64,000 nucleotides of DNA. Origin: JBQDBK01 sp052090825 (lineage in GTDB: Bacteria; Bacillota; Clostridia; Tissierellales; Peptoniphilaceae). This document shows positions 14,918 through 23,950 of this stretch, in pieces. Below the pieces are notes generated by a model. It saw only the letters and a list, made by a program, of their open reading frames with translations, did not search any database and had not been told where the DNA came from. How positions within the stretch are numbered: the first letter of the stretch is position 1; each line of letters opens with the position of its first letter. Location: contig JBQDBK010000006.1 of the NCBI GenBank assembly GCA_052090825.1, positions 1 to 64,000 on the forward strand, read 5' to 3'. The position numbers and the translations under genes were made by a program.

Positions 14918-16267
14918 ATGAAAAATAAAAAAATAGAATTTACAGAAACCGTACTTAGAGATGCGCATCAAAGTTTAATGGCAACAAGAATGAGAACTAA
15001 AGACTTTGAGGATGTATTAGATTTACTGGATAAAGTAGGCTATAGAGCATTAGAATGTTGGGGTGGAGCTACTTTTGATTCTTGTATAAGATTTTTAGAT
15101 GAAGATCCTTGGGAAAGAATAAGATTAATAAAGTCAAAGTTAAAAAACACAAAGACCCAGATGCTTTTAAGAGGTCAAAATTTATTAGGCTATAAAAATT
15201 ATCCAGATGATCTTGTTGAAAAATTTATTGAACTATCAGTAAAAAATGGAGTAGATATAATAAGAATTTTTGATGCATTAAATGATTTAAGAAATTTAGA
15301 AACGTCTATAAAGGCTTGTAAAAAGTTTGGAGCAGAGGTTCAAACTGCAATTTCTTATACTGTATCAGAAGTCCACACTATTGAATATTATAAAAATCTT
15401 TGTAAGAATATGGATGAAATGGGAGCGGATAGTATTGCAATAAAAGATATGTCAGGAATCCTAACTCCTTATAGAGCTTATACTTTAGTTAGAGAAATAA
15501 AATCAGTTACAAATTTACCAATAGAAATGCATACTCACCAAACTACTGGTTTGGGAACTTTAACTTATGCTAAATCAGTTGAGGCAGGAGCTGATATTCT
15601 GGACACAGCCATATCACCTTTTTCAGGAGGAACTTCTCAACCAGCTTCTGAAATACTTCATATATTAATTAAGGAAATGGGATATAGGTCTGATTTAAAT
15701 ATGGATATAATGCAAGAACTGGCCCTACATTTTGAAAAAATAAAAAATAAATATATAGAAGATGGAACTCTTCCTATAAAAATGCTTTCTATAGATCCTA
15801 AAGGTCTTATCTATCAAGTACCTGGAGGTATGTTATCTAACTTATATTCACAGTTAAGTAATTTAAAGCAAATTGATAAATACCAAGATGTGCTTGCGGA
15901 AATACCTAAGGTTAGAAAAGATCTAGGTTATCCTCCGCTAGTGACACCAATGAGTCAAATGGTTGGAAGTCAAGCTGCTTATAATGTAATAACTGGTCAA
16001 AGATATAAAATGGTACCTAAAGAAATAAAAGATTATTTAAAGGGACAATATGGCAAAAGTCCTGTAGAAATAGAAGAAGATTTTAGAAAGTCTATTATAG
16101 GAGATGTGGAAGTAGTTAAAGGTAGGCCTGCTGATTTATTAAGCCCAGGATTTGAAAAAGCAAAAAAAGAGATATCTTCTTTAGCAAAAAATGATGAAGA
16201 TATTTTAACTTATGCTTTATTTAATGAAGTAGGTAAAAGCTTTTTGGAAAGAAAGTATAATAAATAG
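14918..16267 (+). CDS. oxaloacetate decarboxylase alpha / pyruvate carboxylase subunit B-like carboxyltransferase
   Basis: A 449-residue carboxyltransferase of the HMGL-like/PYC_OADA type, moving a carboxyl group between biotin and pyruvate/oxaloacetate. RDAHQSLMATRM (14-25), MLLRGQNLLGY, IRIFDALND, the lysine segment IKDMSG near residue 177 and the metal-binding EMHTHQTTG near 206 are all present. Full OadA or PycB proteins carry a C-terminal biotinyl domain (roughly 590 residues in all). This one stops before it, so it needs a separate biotin carrier. The only one in view is the AccB encoded 360 bases downstream. A terminator and new promoter separate the two genes. GTGGGGAT serves as ribosome binding site. 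Confidence 0.88.
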   Translation: MKNKKIEFTETVLRDAHQSLMATRMRTKDFEDVLDLLDKVGYRALECWGGATFDSCIRFLDEDPWERIRLIKSKLKNTKTQMLLRGQNLLGYKNYPDDLVEKFIELSVKNGVDIIRIFDALNDLRNLETSIKACKKFGAEVQTAISYTVSEVHTIEYYKNLCKNMDEMGADSIAIKDMSGILTPYRAYTLVREIKSVTNLPIEMHTHQTTGLGTLTYAKSVEAGADILDTAISPFSGGTSQPASEILHILIKEMGYRSDLNMDIMQELALHFEKIKNKYIEDGTLPIKMLSIDPKGLIYQVPGGMLSNLYSQLSNLKQIDKYQDVLAEIPKVRKDLGYPPLVTPMSQMVGSQAAYNVITGQRYKMVPKEIKDYLKGQYGKSPVEIEEDFRKSIIGDVEVVKGRPADLLSPGFEKAKKEISSLAKNDEDILTYALFNEVGKSFLERKYNK

Positions 16268-16275
16268 AATAAATT

Positions 16276-16308
16276 AAAAAAGGAGATCTCTAAAGGTCTT
16301 CTTTTTTA
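16276..16308 (+). terminator. terminator after the carboxyltransferase gene
   Basis: AAAAAAGGAGATC and GGTCTTCTTTTTT form an imperfect stem with one G-U and one mismatch, then a T run. Confidence 0.75.
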
Positions 16309-16341
16309 TATAAAATATATAAAAAAATTTATATAAAATTA

Positions 16342-16370
16342 TTGACATTATTTGTTTTTAAAATTATACT
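16342..16370 (+). promoter_or_regulatory. promoter of the acp-acc-fab operon
   Basis: TTGACA at 16342-16347 and TATACT at 16365-16370 with an exact 17-base spacer. Confidence 0.9.
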
Positions 16371-16381
16371 TACTACAGTAA
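16370..16381 (+). promoter_or_regulatory. candidate operator at the acpP start site
   Basis: TTACT and AGTAA arms with a two-base centre overlap the end of the -10 and the expected transcription start. The MarR/FabT-like regulator encoded at the end of this operon is the natural candidate. It does not match the streptococcal FabT consensus, so this is a guess from position and symmetry. Confidence 0.4.
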
Positions 16382-16403
16382 AGACAATTTAGGAGGATAA
16401 ATT

Positions 16404-16628
16404 ATGAAAAATTTAGAAAAGTTAAAAGAAATTATTGCTGAAAATATAGGATGCGAAATAGAAGATATAAAAGTTGAATCAAGATTAATAGATGATTTAG
16501 ATGCTGACTCATTAGATATAGTTGAACTCACTATGGCAATAGAAGATGAGTTCAATGTCTCAATAAGCGATAAAGAATTAGAGGAAATATTAACAGTATC
16601 AGATATATTAAAGAAACTTGAGGAATAA
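16404..16628 (+). CDS. acpP: acyl carrier protein
   Basis: A 74-residue acidic ACP. Ser36 in DADSLDIVEL is the 4'-phosphopantetheine attachment site, and the Asp before it and the following helix are standard. It carries the growing acyl chain for the Fab enzymes encoded downstream. TAGGAGGA lies before the ATG. First gene of the long operon, two bases before accB. Confidence 0.96.
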   Translation: MKNLEKLKEIIAENIGCEIEDIKVESRLIDDLDADSLDIVELTMAIEDEFNVSISDKELEEILTVSDILKKLEE

Positions 16629-16630
16629 TT

Positions 16631-17041
16631 ATGGAATTGATAAAGATTTTAGAAAGTTTTTCTAAGCTTGAAATTTCTGAATTAGATTACAAAGATAAGG
16701 ATATTATTTTAAGTTTAAAGAAAGACTGTATAAATAATACAAACTTCACTTCTAAAAAAGTTGATATAAAAGAAATAAAGGAAGAATTAGAAGAGGAAGA
16801 AAGGTATAAAATAAAATCACCTATGGTTGGTATCTTTTATTCAAAATCTTCTCCAGAAGAAGATAATTTCGTAAAACTTGGAGATGAAGTTAAAAAAGGA
16901 GATGTAGTTTGTATTATAGAGGCTATGAAAGTATTTAATGAAATAAAATCTCCTATAAATGGGATAATAAGAAAAATAAATTTTCAAGATGAAGATTTTG
17001 TTGAATATAATCAAGTATTATTTGAAGTTGATGAGAAATGA
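16631..17041 (+). CDS. accB: acetyl-CoA carboxylase biotin carboxyl carrier protein
   Basis: A 136-residue carrier. The C-terminal biotinyl domain (about 58-136) has the biotin lysine K100 in IEAMKVFNEI, which is the AccB form (EAMK-x-x-NEI) rather than the EAMKME form of decarboxylases. The N-terminal half is charged and variable. The stop overlaps the accC start by four bases (ATGA). It may also serve the carboxyltransferase encoded at 14918. Confidence 0.94.
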   Translation: MELIKILESFSKLEISELDYKDKDIILSLKKDCINNTNFTSKKVDIKEIKEELEEEERYKIKSPMVGIFYSKSSPEEDNFVKLGDEVKKGDVVCIIEAMKVFNEIKSPINGIIRKINFQDEDFVEYNQVLFEVDEK

Positions 17042-18408
17042 TAAAGAGATTATTAGTAGCGAATAGGGGAGAAATTGCTTTAAGAATTATTAGAGCTTGC
17101 CAAGAAATGGATATAGAAACTGTTGCGATCTACTCTGTAGTAGATAAAGATCAAGCGTATGTAAAATTTGCTGATTATTCAGTTTGTATAGGAGGGGCAA
17201 AGAGCTCAGAAAGTTATTTACAAATAGAAAATATAATAAATATAGCTAAAATAAAAAAATGCGATGCTATACATCCGGGTTATGGGTTTTTATCTGAAAA
17301 TGTAAATTTTGTAAAAAGAATAGAAGAAGAGGGTCTTATTTTTGTAGGGCCAAACTCTAAGACAATTGACTTAATGGGAGATAAAGTAAGAGCCAGGGAA
17401 CTAATGAAAAAGCATGGAGTTAATATAGTGCCCGGATCTATTGGAGAAATTCAAAGTTATAAAGATGCTGAAAACATAGCTAAAAATATAGGATATCCTC
17501 TTTTAATTAAAGCTGCTGGTGGTGGTGGAGGAAAGGGAATGAGAAGAGTATATACTAAGGAAGATTTAAAGTCTAAATTTGAATCAGCTCAACAAGAGGC
17601 GTTAGCATCTTTTAACAATAAAAAAATGTATATAGAAAAGCTTATTGAAAAACCAAGACATATAGAAATACAAATATTAGCTGATAAGTATTCTAATATT
17701 TTAAGTTTATTTGAAAGAAATTGTTCTATACAAAGAAATAATCAAAAATTAATAGAAGAAGCTCCAGCTTTTAATATTCCACAAAAGGTTAGAGATGAAT
17801 TAAGAGAAAATTCTATAAAGGCTGTTAAGGCTTGTAATTATGAAAATGCAGGAACAATTGAATATATAATGGATAAGGATAATAATTTTTATTTTATTGA
17901 GATGAATACTAGAATTCAGGTTGAACATCCTGTGACAGAGATGATAACTGGAGTAGATATAGTTAGAGAACAACTTAGAATAGCTTCGGGATTTAGATTA
18001 AAATATACACAAAAAGAAATAAATATAAAAGGTTATGCAATAGAATGTAGACTAAATGCAGAAAGTCCTTTAGATAACTTTATGCCTCAAAGTGGTAAGA
18101 TAAATTATCTATATAAACCAGGTGGAGTTAATGTTAGATTTGATTCTAGTCTTTATTCTGGAGTAGAAATTAGTCCTTATTATGATTCTATGATTGGAAA
18201 AATAATAGTTTTTGATCATAGTAGAATTGGGGCTATAAGAAAAATGAGAAGAGCAGTACAAGAAACAATTGTTGAAGGAATAAAAACTAATTTATATTTT
18301 TTATATGCAATACTTTACAATCAAGAGTTTATAAGAGGAAACTATAATACTTCATTTTTAGAGAAAAACTTAAATTCTTTATTAAAATTAATGGAGGAAA
18401 ATAAATAG
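17038..18408 (+). CDS. accC: acetyl-CoA carboxylase, biotin carboxylase subunit
   Basis: A 456-residue ATP-grasp enzyme that carboxylates the biotin on AccB with bicarbonate and ATP. It has RLLVANRGEIALRIIRA at the start, HPGYGFLSEN, the Gly-rich loop AAGGGGGKGMR near 162-172, ERNCSIQRNNQKLIEEAP, and MNTRIQVEHPVTE with catalytic Arg and Glu residues. Length is normal. It overlaps both neighbours (four bases with accB, one with accD), so translation is coupled. Confidence 0.96.
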   Translation: MIKRLLVANRGEIALRIIRACQEMDIETVAIYSVVDKDQAYVKFADYSVCIGGAKSSESYLQIENIINIAKIKKCDAIHPGYGFLSENVNFVKRIEEEGLIFVGPNSKTIDLMGDKVRARELMKKHGVNIVPGSIGEIQSYKDAENIAKNIGYPLLIKAAGGGGGKGMRRVYTKEDLKSKFESAQQEALASFNNKKMYIEKLIEKPRHIEIQILADKYSNILSLFERNCSIQRNNQKLIEEAPAFNIPQKVRDELRENSIKAVKACNYENAGTIEYIMDKDNNFYFIEMNTRIQVEHPVTEMITGVDIVREQLRIASGFRLKYTQKEINIKGYAIECRLNAESPLDNFMPQSGKINYLYKPGGVNVRFDSSLYSGVEISPYYDSMIGKIIVFDHSRIGAIRKMRRAVQETIVEGIKTNLYFLYAILYNQEFIRGNYNTSFLEKNLNSLLKLMEENK

Positions 18409-19256
18409 TGGACTATTTTAAAAGAAAATTAGAATTTTTAGAAAAAATAAAAAAAATCAAATCAAATAGAGTAAAGCTAAAAGAAAACAAAAAAGATATA
18501 AATTTCATAAATTGTAAATTTTGTAAATTAAATATAAAAGAAATTGAATTTTCAAAAAATTTAATGGTTTGTCCTAATTGTGGACATCATGAGAAAATAG
18601 GCATAAAAGATAGAATTGAAAATTTATTAGACTCATACTCCATTATCCAATTTGACCAAGAAAATCCAAACCCTTTAAAGTTAAAGAATTATTATGATAA
18701 AAGAGAGGAATTAAGGAAGAAAAGTTTTACAGATGAGGCTGTTTTAGTTTGTAAAGGACTAATAAAAGACAATCCTTGTTATCTTTTTGCCATGGATAAT
18801 TCTTTTTTTATGGGAAGTATGGGAATAGAAGTTGGGAAGAGAATAGTTAAGTGCTTTGACATGGCCAGAGAAGAGGGATTAGCAGTCATAGGAATTTGTA
18901 GTAGTGGAGGAGCAAGGATGCAAGAAGGGATATTTTCTCTTATGCAAATGGGCAATACAGTTTTTGCACTTAGAGAGCACTCTGATGAAAAAAACCTATA
19001 TATATCAATTCTAACTGACCCTACTACTGGTGGTGTTTCTGCGAGTTTTGCAAATTTAGCAGATATTATTATAGCAGAGCCAAAAGCAAGAATATGTTTT
19101 ACTGGTAGAAGAGTTATAGAGCAGACTATTCATGAAAAATTACCAGAAGAATTTCAAACTTCTGAATTTTTATTAGAACATGGATTTTTAGACGATATAG
19201 TTCCAAGGAAAGCTCAAAAGTATTATATAGCTAAATTATTAGAATATCACAGGTGA
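18408..19256 (+). CDS. accD: acetyl-CoA carboxylase carboxyltransferase subunit beta
   Basis: A 282-residue carboxyltransferase subunit with the N-terminal zinc ribbon C36-x2-C39...C55-x2-C58 and the crotonase-like core with ICSSGGARMQEG and TDPTTGGVSASFA. With AccA it moves the carboxyl group from biotin to acetyl-CoA to give malonyl-CoA. The start is GTG, whose first G is the last base of the accC stop codon. Confidence 0.95.
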   Translation: MDYFKRKLEFLEKIKKIKSNRVKLKENKKDINFINCKFCKLNIKEIEFSKNLMVCPNCGHHEKIGIKDRIENLLDSYSIIQFDQENPNPLKLKNYYDKREELRKKSFTDEAVLVCKGLIKDNPCYLFAMDNSFFMGSMGIEVGKRIVKCFDMAREEGLAVIGICSSGGARMQEGIFSLMQMGNTVFALREHSDEKNLYISILTDPTTGGVSASFANLADIIIAEPKARICFTGRRVIEQTIHEKLPEEFQTSEFLLEHGFLDDIVPRKAQKYYIAKLLEYHR

Positions 19257-19260
19257 AACA

Positions 19261-20157
19261 ATGAGTATAAGTAAAGTTTTTGAGGATTTAAAAAAGAAAA
19301 ACAAGAATAAATTTTTATTAGAATTTAAAAATTATAAGAAAAAAGTATTAAAAATGATGGAAGGAAAACTTGATCCGGTGGATAGAGTTTATTTATCCAG
19401 ATACAAAGATAGACCTAAAGCAATAGACTTTATAGAGAAACTTATTGATGAGCCTATTTACTTACATGGAGATAGGTACTATGGAGAAGATAGATCTATA
19501 GTATGTGGACTTGGGAAATTTCATTCAAAGGTTGTAACTTTCATAGGCATAAATAAGGGGAGAGATACTGAAGAAAAAATAAAATGTAATTTTGGCATGG
19601 TAAATCCAGAAGGATATAGAAAAGCTGTAAGGCTTATGAAACAAGCTGAAAAATTCAATAGACCAATAATAATTTTTATAGATACACCTGGAGCATATCC
19701 TGGAATTGGAGCAGAGAAAAGAGGACAGTCTGAAGCAATAGCAAGTTCGATTTATGAAATGACTAAACTTAAGACCAGAATTATTTCAGTAATAACAGGA
19801 GAGGGCTCAAGTGGTGGTGCTATGGCTTTAGCTTTATCTGATTATATGATAATGATGGAAAATGCCATATATTCTATTTTATCTCCAGAAGGATTTGCTT
19901 CTATATTATGGAGGGACACCAGTAGGGTTGATGAAGCAAAAAAAATTATGAAGCTCACATCTTATGATTTATTAAAATTTGGAGTAATTGATGAAGTGGT
20001 TAAAGAAAAAGTATCTTTGGATTTAGATGATTTTGAATTAAATTTTATTAAATTAGAAGAATCTATTTTAAAAGCTTTGAATAATTTACTTAAGCAAGAT
20101 ATAAAAGATATTTTAGCAAATAGAAGGGATAGATTTAGAAATTTAGAATGGGATTAA
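19261..20157 (+). CDS. accA: acetyl-CoA carboxylase carboxyltransferase subunit alpha
   Basis: A 298-residue partner of AccD. It has DRVYLSRYKDRPKAIDFIEKL at the N terminus, the oxyanion region DTPGAYPGIGAEKRGQSEAIA, and GEGSSGGAMALA. It begins four bases after accD and overlaps fabH by 10 bases. Confidence 0.95.
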   Translation: MSISKVFEDLKKKNKNKFLLEFKNYKKKVLKMMEGKLDPVDRVYLSRYKDRPKAIDFIEKLIDEPIYLHGDRYYGEDRSIVCGLGKFHSKVVTFIGINKGRDTEEKIKCNFGMVNPEGYRKAVRLMKQAEKFNRPIIIFIDTPGAYPGIGAEKRGQSEAIASSIYEMTKLKTRIISVITGEGSSGGAMALALSDYMIMMENAIYSILSPEGFASILWRDTSRVDEAKKIMKLTSYDLLKFGVIDEVVKEKVSLDLDDFELNFIKLEESILKALNNLLKQDIKDILANRRDRFRNLEWD

Positions 20158-21056
20158 AAATAATTGATATAAGTGGATATATACCAGAAAGAAAAGTTAA
20201 TAATAAATATTTTGAAGATTATTTAGATACAAGTGATGATTGGATAAGAAAGAGAACTGGGATTAAAGAGAGAAGGTTCAGCCATATTGGAGTTTCTGAA
20301 ATGTTAAAGTTAGCAGCAGACAAATTAAAGACTGATTTTACTAAGGAAAAAGATAAGCTTAAGTTAGTTTTAACTGCTACAATTTCAGCGGATTATATAA
20401 TGCCTTCTATTTCTTCTATAATTCACAAACATTTAAACCTAAATGAGAATGTTTTTTGTGCAGATGTTAATATGGCTTGTTCTGGATATGTAGGAATTTT
20501 AATAATGGCAGAGGCTATGTTAGAAGTTGGAGATTATGCTATTTGCATAGGCGCTGAGAGGCTAAGCGAAATAACTGATTTTAATGACAGGTCAACAGCA
20601 ATTTTATTTGGAGATGGGGCTTTTATAACGCTTGTAGAAAAAATAGATGAAGAATTTATTAAAATTAGTGGAACAATTATGAGTCATGATCTAGGATTAG
20701 AAAGAAATAATAAGGTTAAAATGAATGGAAAAGAGATCTATAGGTTTGCCACATCTAAAATGCCAGTAATTGTAAAAGAGATTATAAGAAAATCTAATAT
20801 GGATATTGATGAAATAGGACATATAGTTTTACATCAAGCTAACTTAAAAATAATAGAATCAGTTTATAAGAAAACAGATTATAAAAATAAATATTATTAT
20901 AACGTTGATAGGTTTGGGAATACATCTTCAGCAAGTATCGGTTTATGTTTAAATGAAATGAGAGAAAAATTAATGTTAAAAAAAGGCGAAAATGTAGTAC
21001 TACTTGCATTTGGTGGTGGTTTAACCTATGCAGGCGTTATAGTCAGATGGGGTTAA
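20148..21056 (+). CDS. fabH: beta-ketoacyl-ACP synthase III
   Basis: FabH condenses an acyl-CoA primer with malonyl-ACP and starts fatty acid chains. The 302-residue protein has the triad Cys111 (MACSGY), His229 (LHQAN) and Asn258 (FGNTSSAS). It is a little shorter than typical FabH (about 315-325 residues). Its primer (acetyl or branched-chain) cannot be read from the sequence. The start lies inside the end of accA. Confidence 0.94.
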   Translation: MGLKIIDISGYIPERKVNNKYFEDYLDTSDDWIRKRTGIKERRFSHIGVSEMLKLAADKLKTDFTKEKDKLKLVLTATISADYIMPSISSIIHKHLNLNENVFCADVNMACSGYVGILIMAEAMLEVGDYAICIGAERLSEITDFNDRSTAILFGDGAFITLVEKIDEEFIKISGTIMSHDLGLERNNKVKMNGKEIYRFATSKMPVIVKEIIRKSNMDIDEIGHIVLHQANLKIIESVYKKTDYKNKYYYNVDRFGNTSSASIGLCLNEMREKLMLKKGENVVLLAFGGGLTYAGVIVRWG

Positions 21057-21057
21057 T

Positions 21058-21987
21058 ATGAATTTAAATAAAATACTAGAAATAAAATATCCATTTATAC
21101 AAGGGGCGATGGCTCATATAGCAAGGGGCAAATTTGCAGCCCGAGTAAGTAATGCTGGAGCTATGGGAGTTATAGGAACTGGCGGAATGGATATAGAAAC
21201 TATAAAAAAAGAAATAGAAATATGTAAAGAGCATACCAATAAAGCTTTTGGAATAAATTTAATTTTAATCCATAAAGACATAGATAAGATAGCTGATTTA
21301 GTTTGTGAATATGATATAAAGTTTGTAACTACAGGAGCTGGGAATCCAAGCAAATATATAAAAAAATGGAAAAATAAAGGGATTAAAATTTTTCCACTAG
21401 TATCAACTAAAGCATTAGCCCTTAGGCTTGAATCTTTAGGAGTTGATGGTATTATAGCTGAAGGTTCTGAAGCTGGTGGACATATTGGCGAATTAACAAC
21501 TATGGTTCTTTTGAAGGAAGTTAGTGATGCAGTTGAAATCCCAGTGATAGGAGCAGGTGGTATAGGAAGCGGCTCTCAAATATTAGCAGCAGAGGCATTA
21601 GGAGCAAGTGGGGTTCAAATGGGGACAATATTATTAGGATCAGAAGAATGCCCTATTCATGAGAATTATAAGAATAAAATAATATCCGCTAAATCAAACC
21701 AGGTTACAGTAATGGGAAGGATTAATGGCTTAGCTACAAGAGTTTTGAAAAATGAAATGAGTAAAAAGTATATAGAATTAGAAAAAAGTGGAGCTGAGTT
21801 AGAAGAATTGGAAATGTTAACTCTTGGAGCTTTAAGAAAATCTGTAAAATATGGTGATATTAAAGAAGGCACAATAATGTGCGGACAAGTAGTAGGTTCA
21901 GTGAAAGAGATTAAATCTTTAGAAACTATATTTAAAGAGTTGTATTGTGAGTATGAAAGGGAAAAGGAGAAGCTATGTCAAAGATAA
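21058..21987 (+). CDS. fabK: enoyl-ACP reductase II (FMN)
   Basis: A 309-residue FMN TIM-barrel protein that reduces the enoyl-ACP double bond, replacing FabI in many Firmicutes. The N terminus PFIQGAMAHIARGKFAARVSNAGAMGVIGTG, the flavin-binding AEGSEAGGHIGELTT and GAGGIGSGSQ fit FabK closely. It sits one base after fabH and overlaps the next flavoprotein gene by 13 bases. No fabI is seen in the cluster. Confidence 0.9.
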   Translation: MNLNKILEIKYPFIQGAMAHIARGKFAARVSNAGAMGVIGTGGMDIETIKKEIEICKEHTNKAFGINLILIHKDIDKIADLVCEYDIKFVTTGAGNPSKYIKKWKNKGIKIFPLVSTKALALRLESLGVDGIIAEGSEAGGHIGELTTMVLLKEVSDAVEIPVIGAGGIGSGSQILAAEALGASGVQMGTILLGSEECPIHENYKNKIISAKSNQVTVMGRINGLATRVLKNEMSKKYIELEKSGAELEELEMLTLGALRKSVKYGDIKEGTIMCGQVVGSVKEIKSLETIFKELYCEYEREKEKLCQR

Positions 21988-23015
21988 TAATGGGGAATAA
22001 AATTATGGATATTCCAATTATACAAGGAGGCATGGGTATTGGTGTATCTTTATCTAAACTCTCGGGTACAGTTGCTTCTTTAGGTGGAATGGGAGTTATA
22101 TCTGGAGTTGATCCTGGATATTTAAGCAAAGATTTTTCAAAAAATCCTATTGAAGCCAATATTAAAGCTATAAAAGAAGAAATAGTTAGAGCTAAGCAAA
22201 TAGCTAAAGGGAAAGGTATTATAGCTATTAATATAATGAAGGCTATAAATAATTATGATTTAATGGTAAAAGCTTCTGTAGATGGTGGTATTGATGCAAT
22301 AGTTTCAGGAGCTGGAATGCCTTTGAATTTACCGGACTTAGTTGATGAAAAAACTTTAATAGCTCCAATAGTATCTAGTCAAAGAGCCTTAAAAATAATA
22401 TTAAAAACTTGGTTGAAAAAATACAATAGACTTTGCGATTTTGTAGTAGTCGAAGGGCCTCTTGCTGGAGGTCACTTAGGTTTTAAATCAGAAGACATAG
22501 ATAAGTCAAAATTAGAACTAATACTTAAAGAAGTTGTAGATTACGTAAAGGAGATTGAACTTAAGTTTAAAAAGAAAATATATATATTTGCAGCAGGTGG
22601 CATAAGAAAATCTTCTGATGTGAAAAAATTAATTGATATAGGGGCGGACGGAGTTCAAGTTGGCACTCCTTTTATAACAACAAAGGAATGTGATGTAAGT
22701 GAAAATTTTAAAATGGAGATAATAAATTCTAAAGACGAAGATTTAAAAATTATAAATAGCCCAGTAGGAATGCCTGCAAGAGCCATATCAAATAAGTTTA
22801 TAAAAGAGTTAGAAGTGGAAAATAAAAAAATAGAAACTTGTCGAAATTGTTTAAAGTCTTGTGATCCCAAGAAAGTAGCTTATTGTATATCCGCTTCCTT
22901 AGCTGATAGCGCAAAGGGAGAAAGTGGTCTGATTTTTAGTGGTTATGGAATAAATAATATAAGAGAAATTACTAGTGTAAAAAGTGTCATTGATAAGTTA
23001 ATGGAGGAAATATGA
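21975..23015 (+). CDS. second FMN flavoprotein, nitronate monooxygenase/FabK-like
   Basis: A 346-residue FMN protein of the same superfamily as FabK. It has IPIIQGGMGIGVSLSKLSGTVAS, VVEGPLAGGHLG, AAGGIRKSSDVKKL and DGVQVGTPF. The C-terminal part adds a Cys-rich stretch, CRNCLKSCDPKKVAYC, absent from the upstream FabK, which could hold a metal or Fe-S cofactor or be a structural zinc site. It lies within the fatty acid operon with overlapping genes on both sides, so a role in lipid synthesis, for example with a different enoyl substrate, is inferred. Nitronate oxidation is the alternative. Confidence 0.82.
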   Translation: MSKIIMGNKIMDIPIIQGGMGIGVSLSKLSGTVASLGGMGVISGVDPGYLSKDFSKNPIEANIKAIKEEIVRAKQIAKGKGIIAINIMKAINNYDLMVKASVDGGIDAIVSGAGMPLNLPDLVDEKTLIAPIVSSQRALKIILKTWLKKYNRLCDFVVVEGPLAGGHLGFKSEDIDKSKLELILKEVVDYVKEIELKFKKKIYIFAAGGIRKSSDVKKLIDIGADGVQVGTPFITTKECDVSENFKMEIINSKDEDLKIINSPVGMPARAISNKFIKELEVENKKIETCRNCLKSCDPKKVAYCISASLADSAKGESGLIFSGYGINNIREITSVKSVIDKLMEEI

Positions 23016-23950
23016 AAATAGGATTTATATATTCTGGACAAGGCAGTCAAGAGCCATTAATGGGACTAGATTTTTATAATAATGAAGAATATGTAAAAAA
23101 TTATTATGATAATTTAAGTAATTCAGATAAAGTAAAGAAAATATTATTTGACTTGGATAAAGAGACACTTAGCCAAACAGAGTATACTCAAATTGCCTTA
23201 GTTAGCTTTCAAATAATGGTAACAGACTTATTAAAAAGAGAAAAAATAGAAGCAAGTAGCCTATGTGGATTGAGCATTGGGGAATATAGTGCTTTATATG
23301 CAGCTAATGTATTGAAAAAAGAAGATGTTCTTAGTATAGCTAGTTATAGAGGTAAAAGTATGAGTGAATCTACCAAGGATTTAGAAACTAGCATGTATGC
23401 TATTTTAAACGCTTCTAAGGATGTAATTAAAGAATCAATAAAAAAAATTGTAAAAACAAACAAAGATACAGAGAAGTATGTAGAAATATCTAATATTAAT
23501 TCCCCTAAACAAATAGTTATTTCAGGAGATAAAAAATTAGTTAAAGAAGTTATTAATGATTTAAGAGTTAGAAATATAAGAGTTGTAAAATTAAGTGTAT
23601 CTGGCCCTTTTCATACTAAATATATGAATAAGACTTCCCAAGAGCTTAAAGAATTTTTTAAAAATATAGAATTTAATAAAGCTAGTAAAGACTTATATTT
23701 AAATTTGACAGGGGAAAAGTACAAGGGAGAAGATTTAAAAGAAGTCATGGCAAAACAAGTCAACCACACTGTTAGATTTTATGACGATATATTAAATATG
23801 ATAAAAGATGGAGTAAATCTTTTTATAGAAATAGGATTTAACAATGTAATAAAAAAAATAATAAAAAGTATAAATAAAGATATCAATGTTATAAGACTTG
23901 CTAAATATGAAGATTTTATAGGATTAAAAGAGGAATTATATGGAAAATAA
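23012..23950 (+). CDS. fabD: malonyl-CoA-ACP transacylase
   Basis: FabD loads malonyl groups onto ACP. The 312-residue protein has YSGQGSQEPLMG at the N terminus, the nucleophile Ser88 in GLSIGEYSAL and the His in SGPFHTKYM near residue 198. GLSIGE replaces the common GHSLGE, a tolerated variant. It overlaps the preceding gene by four bases and fabG by 11. Confidence 0.94.
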   Translation: MKIGFIYSGQGSQEPLMGLDFYNNEEYVKNYYDNLSNSDKVKKILFDLDKETLSQTEYTQIALVSFQIMVTDLLKREKIEASSLCGLSIGEYSALYAANVLKKEDVLSIASYRGKSMSESTKDLETSMYAILNASKDVIKESIKKIVKTNKDTEKYVEISNINSPKQIVISGDKKLVKEVINDLRVRNIRVVKLSVSGPFHTKYMNKTSQELKEFFKNIEFNKASKDLYLNLTGEKYKGEDLKEVMAKQVNHTVRFYDDILNMIKDGVNLFIEIGFNNVIKKIIKSINKDINVIRLAKYEDFIGLKEELYGK

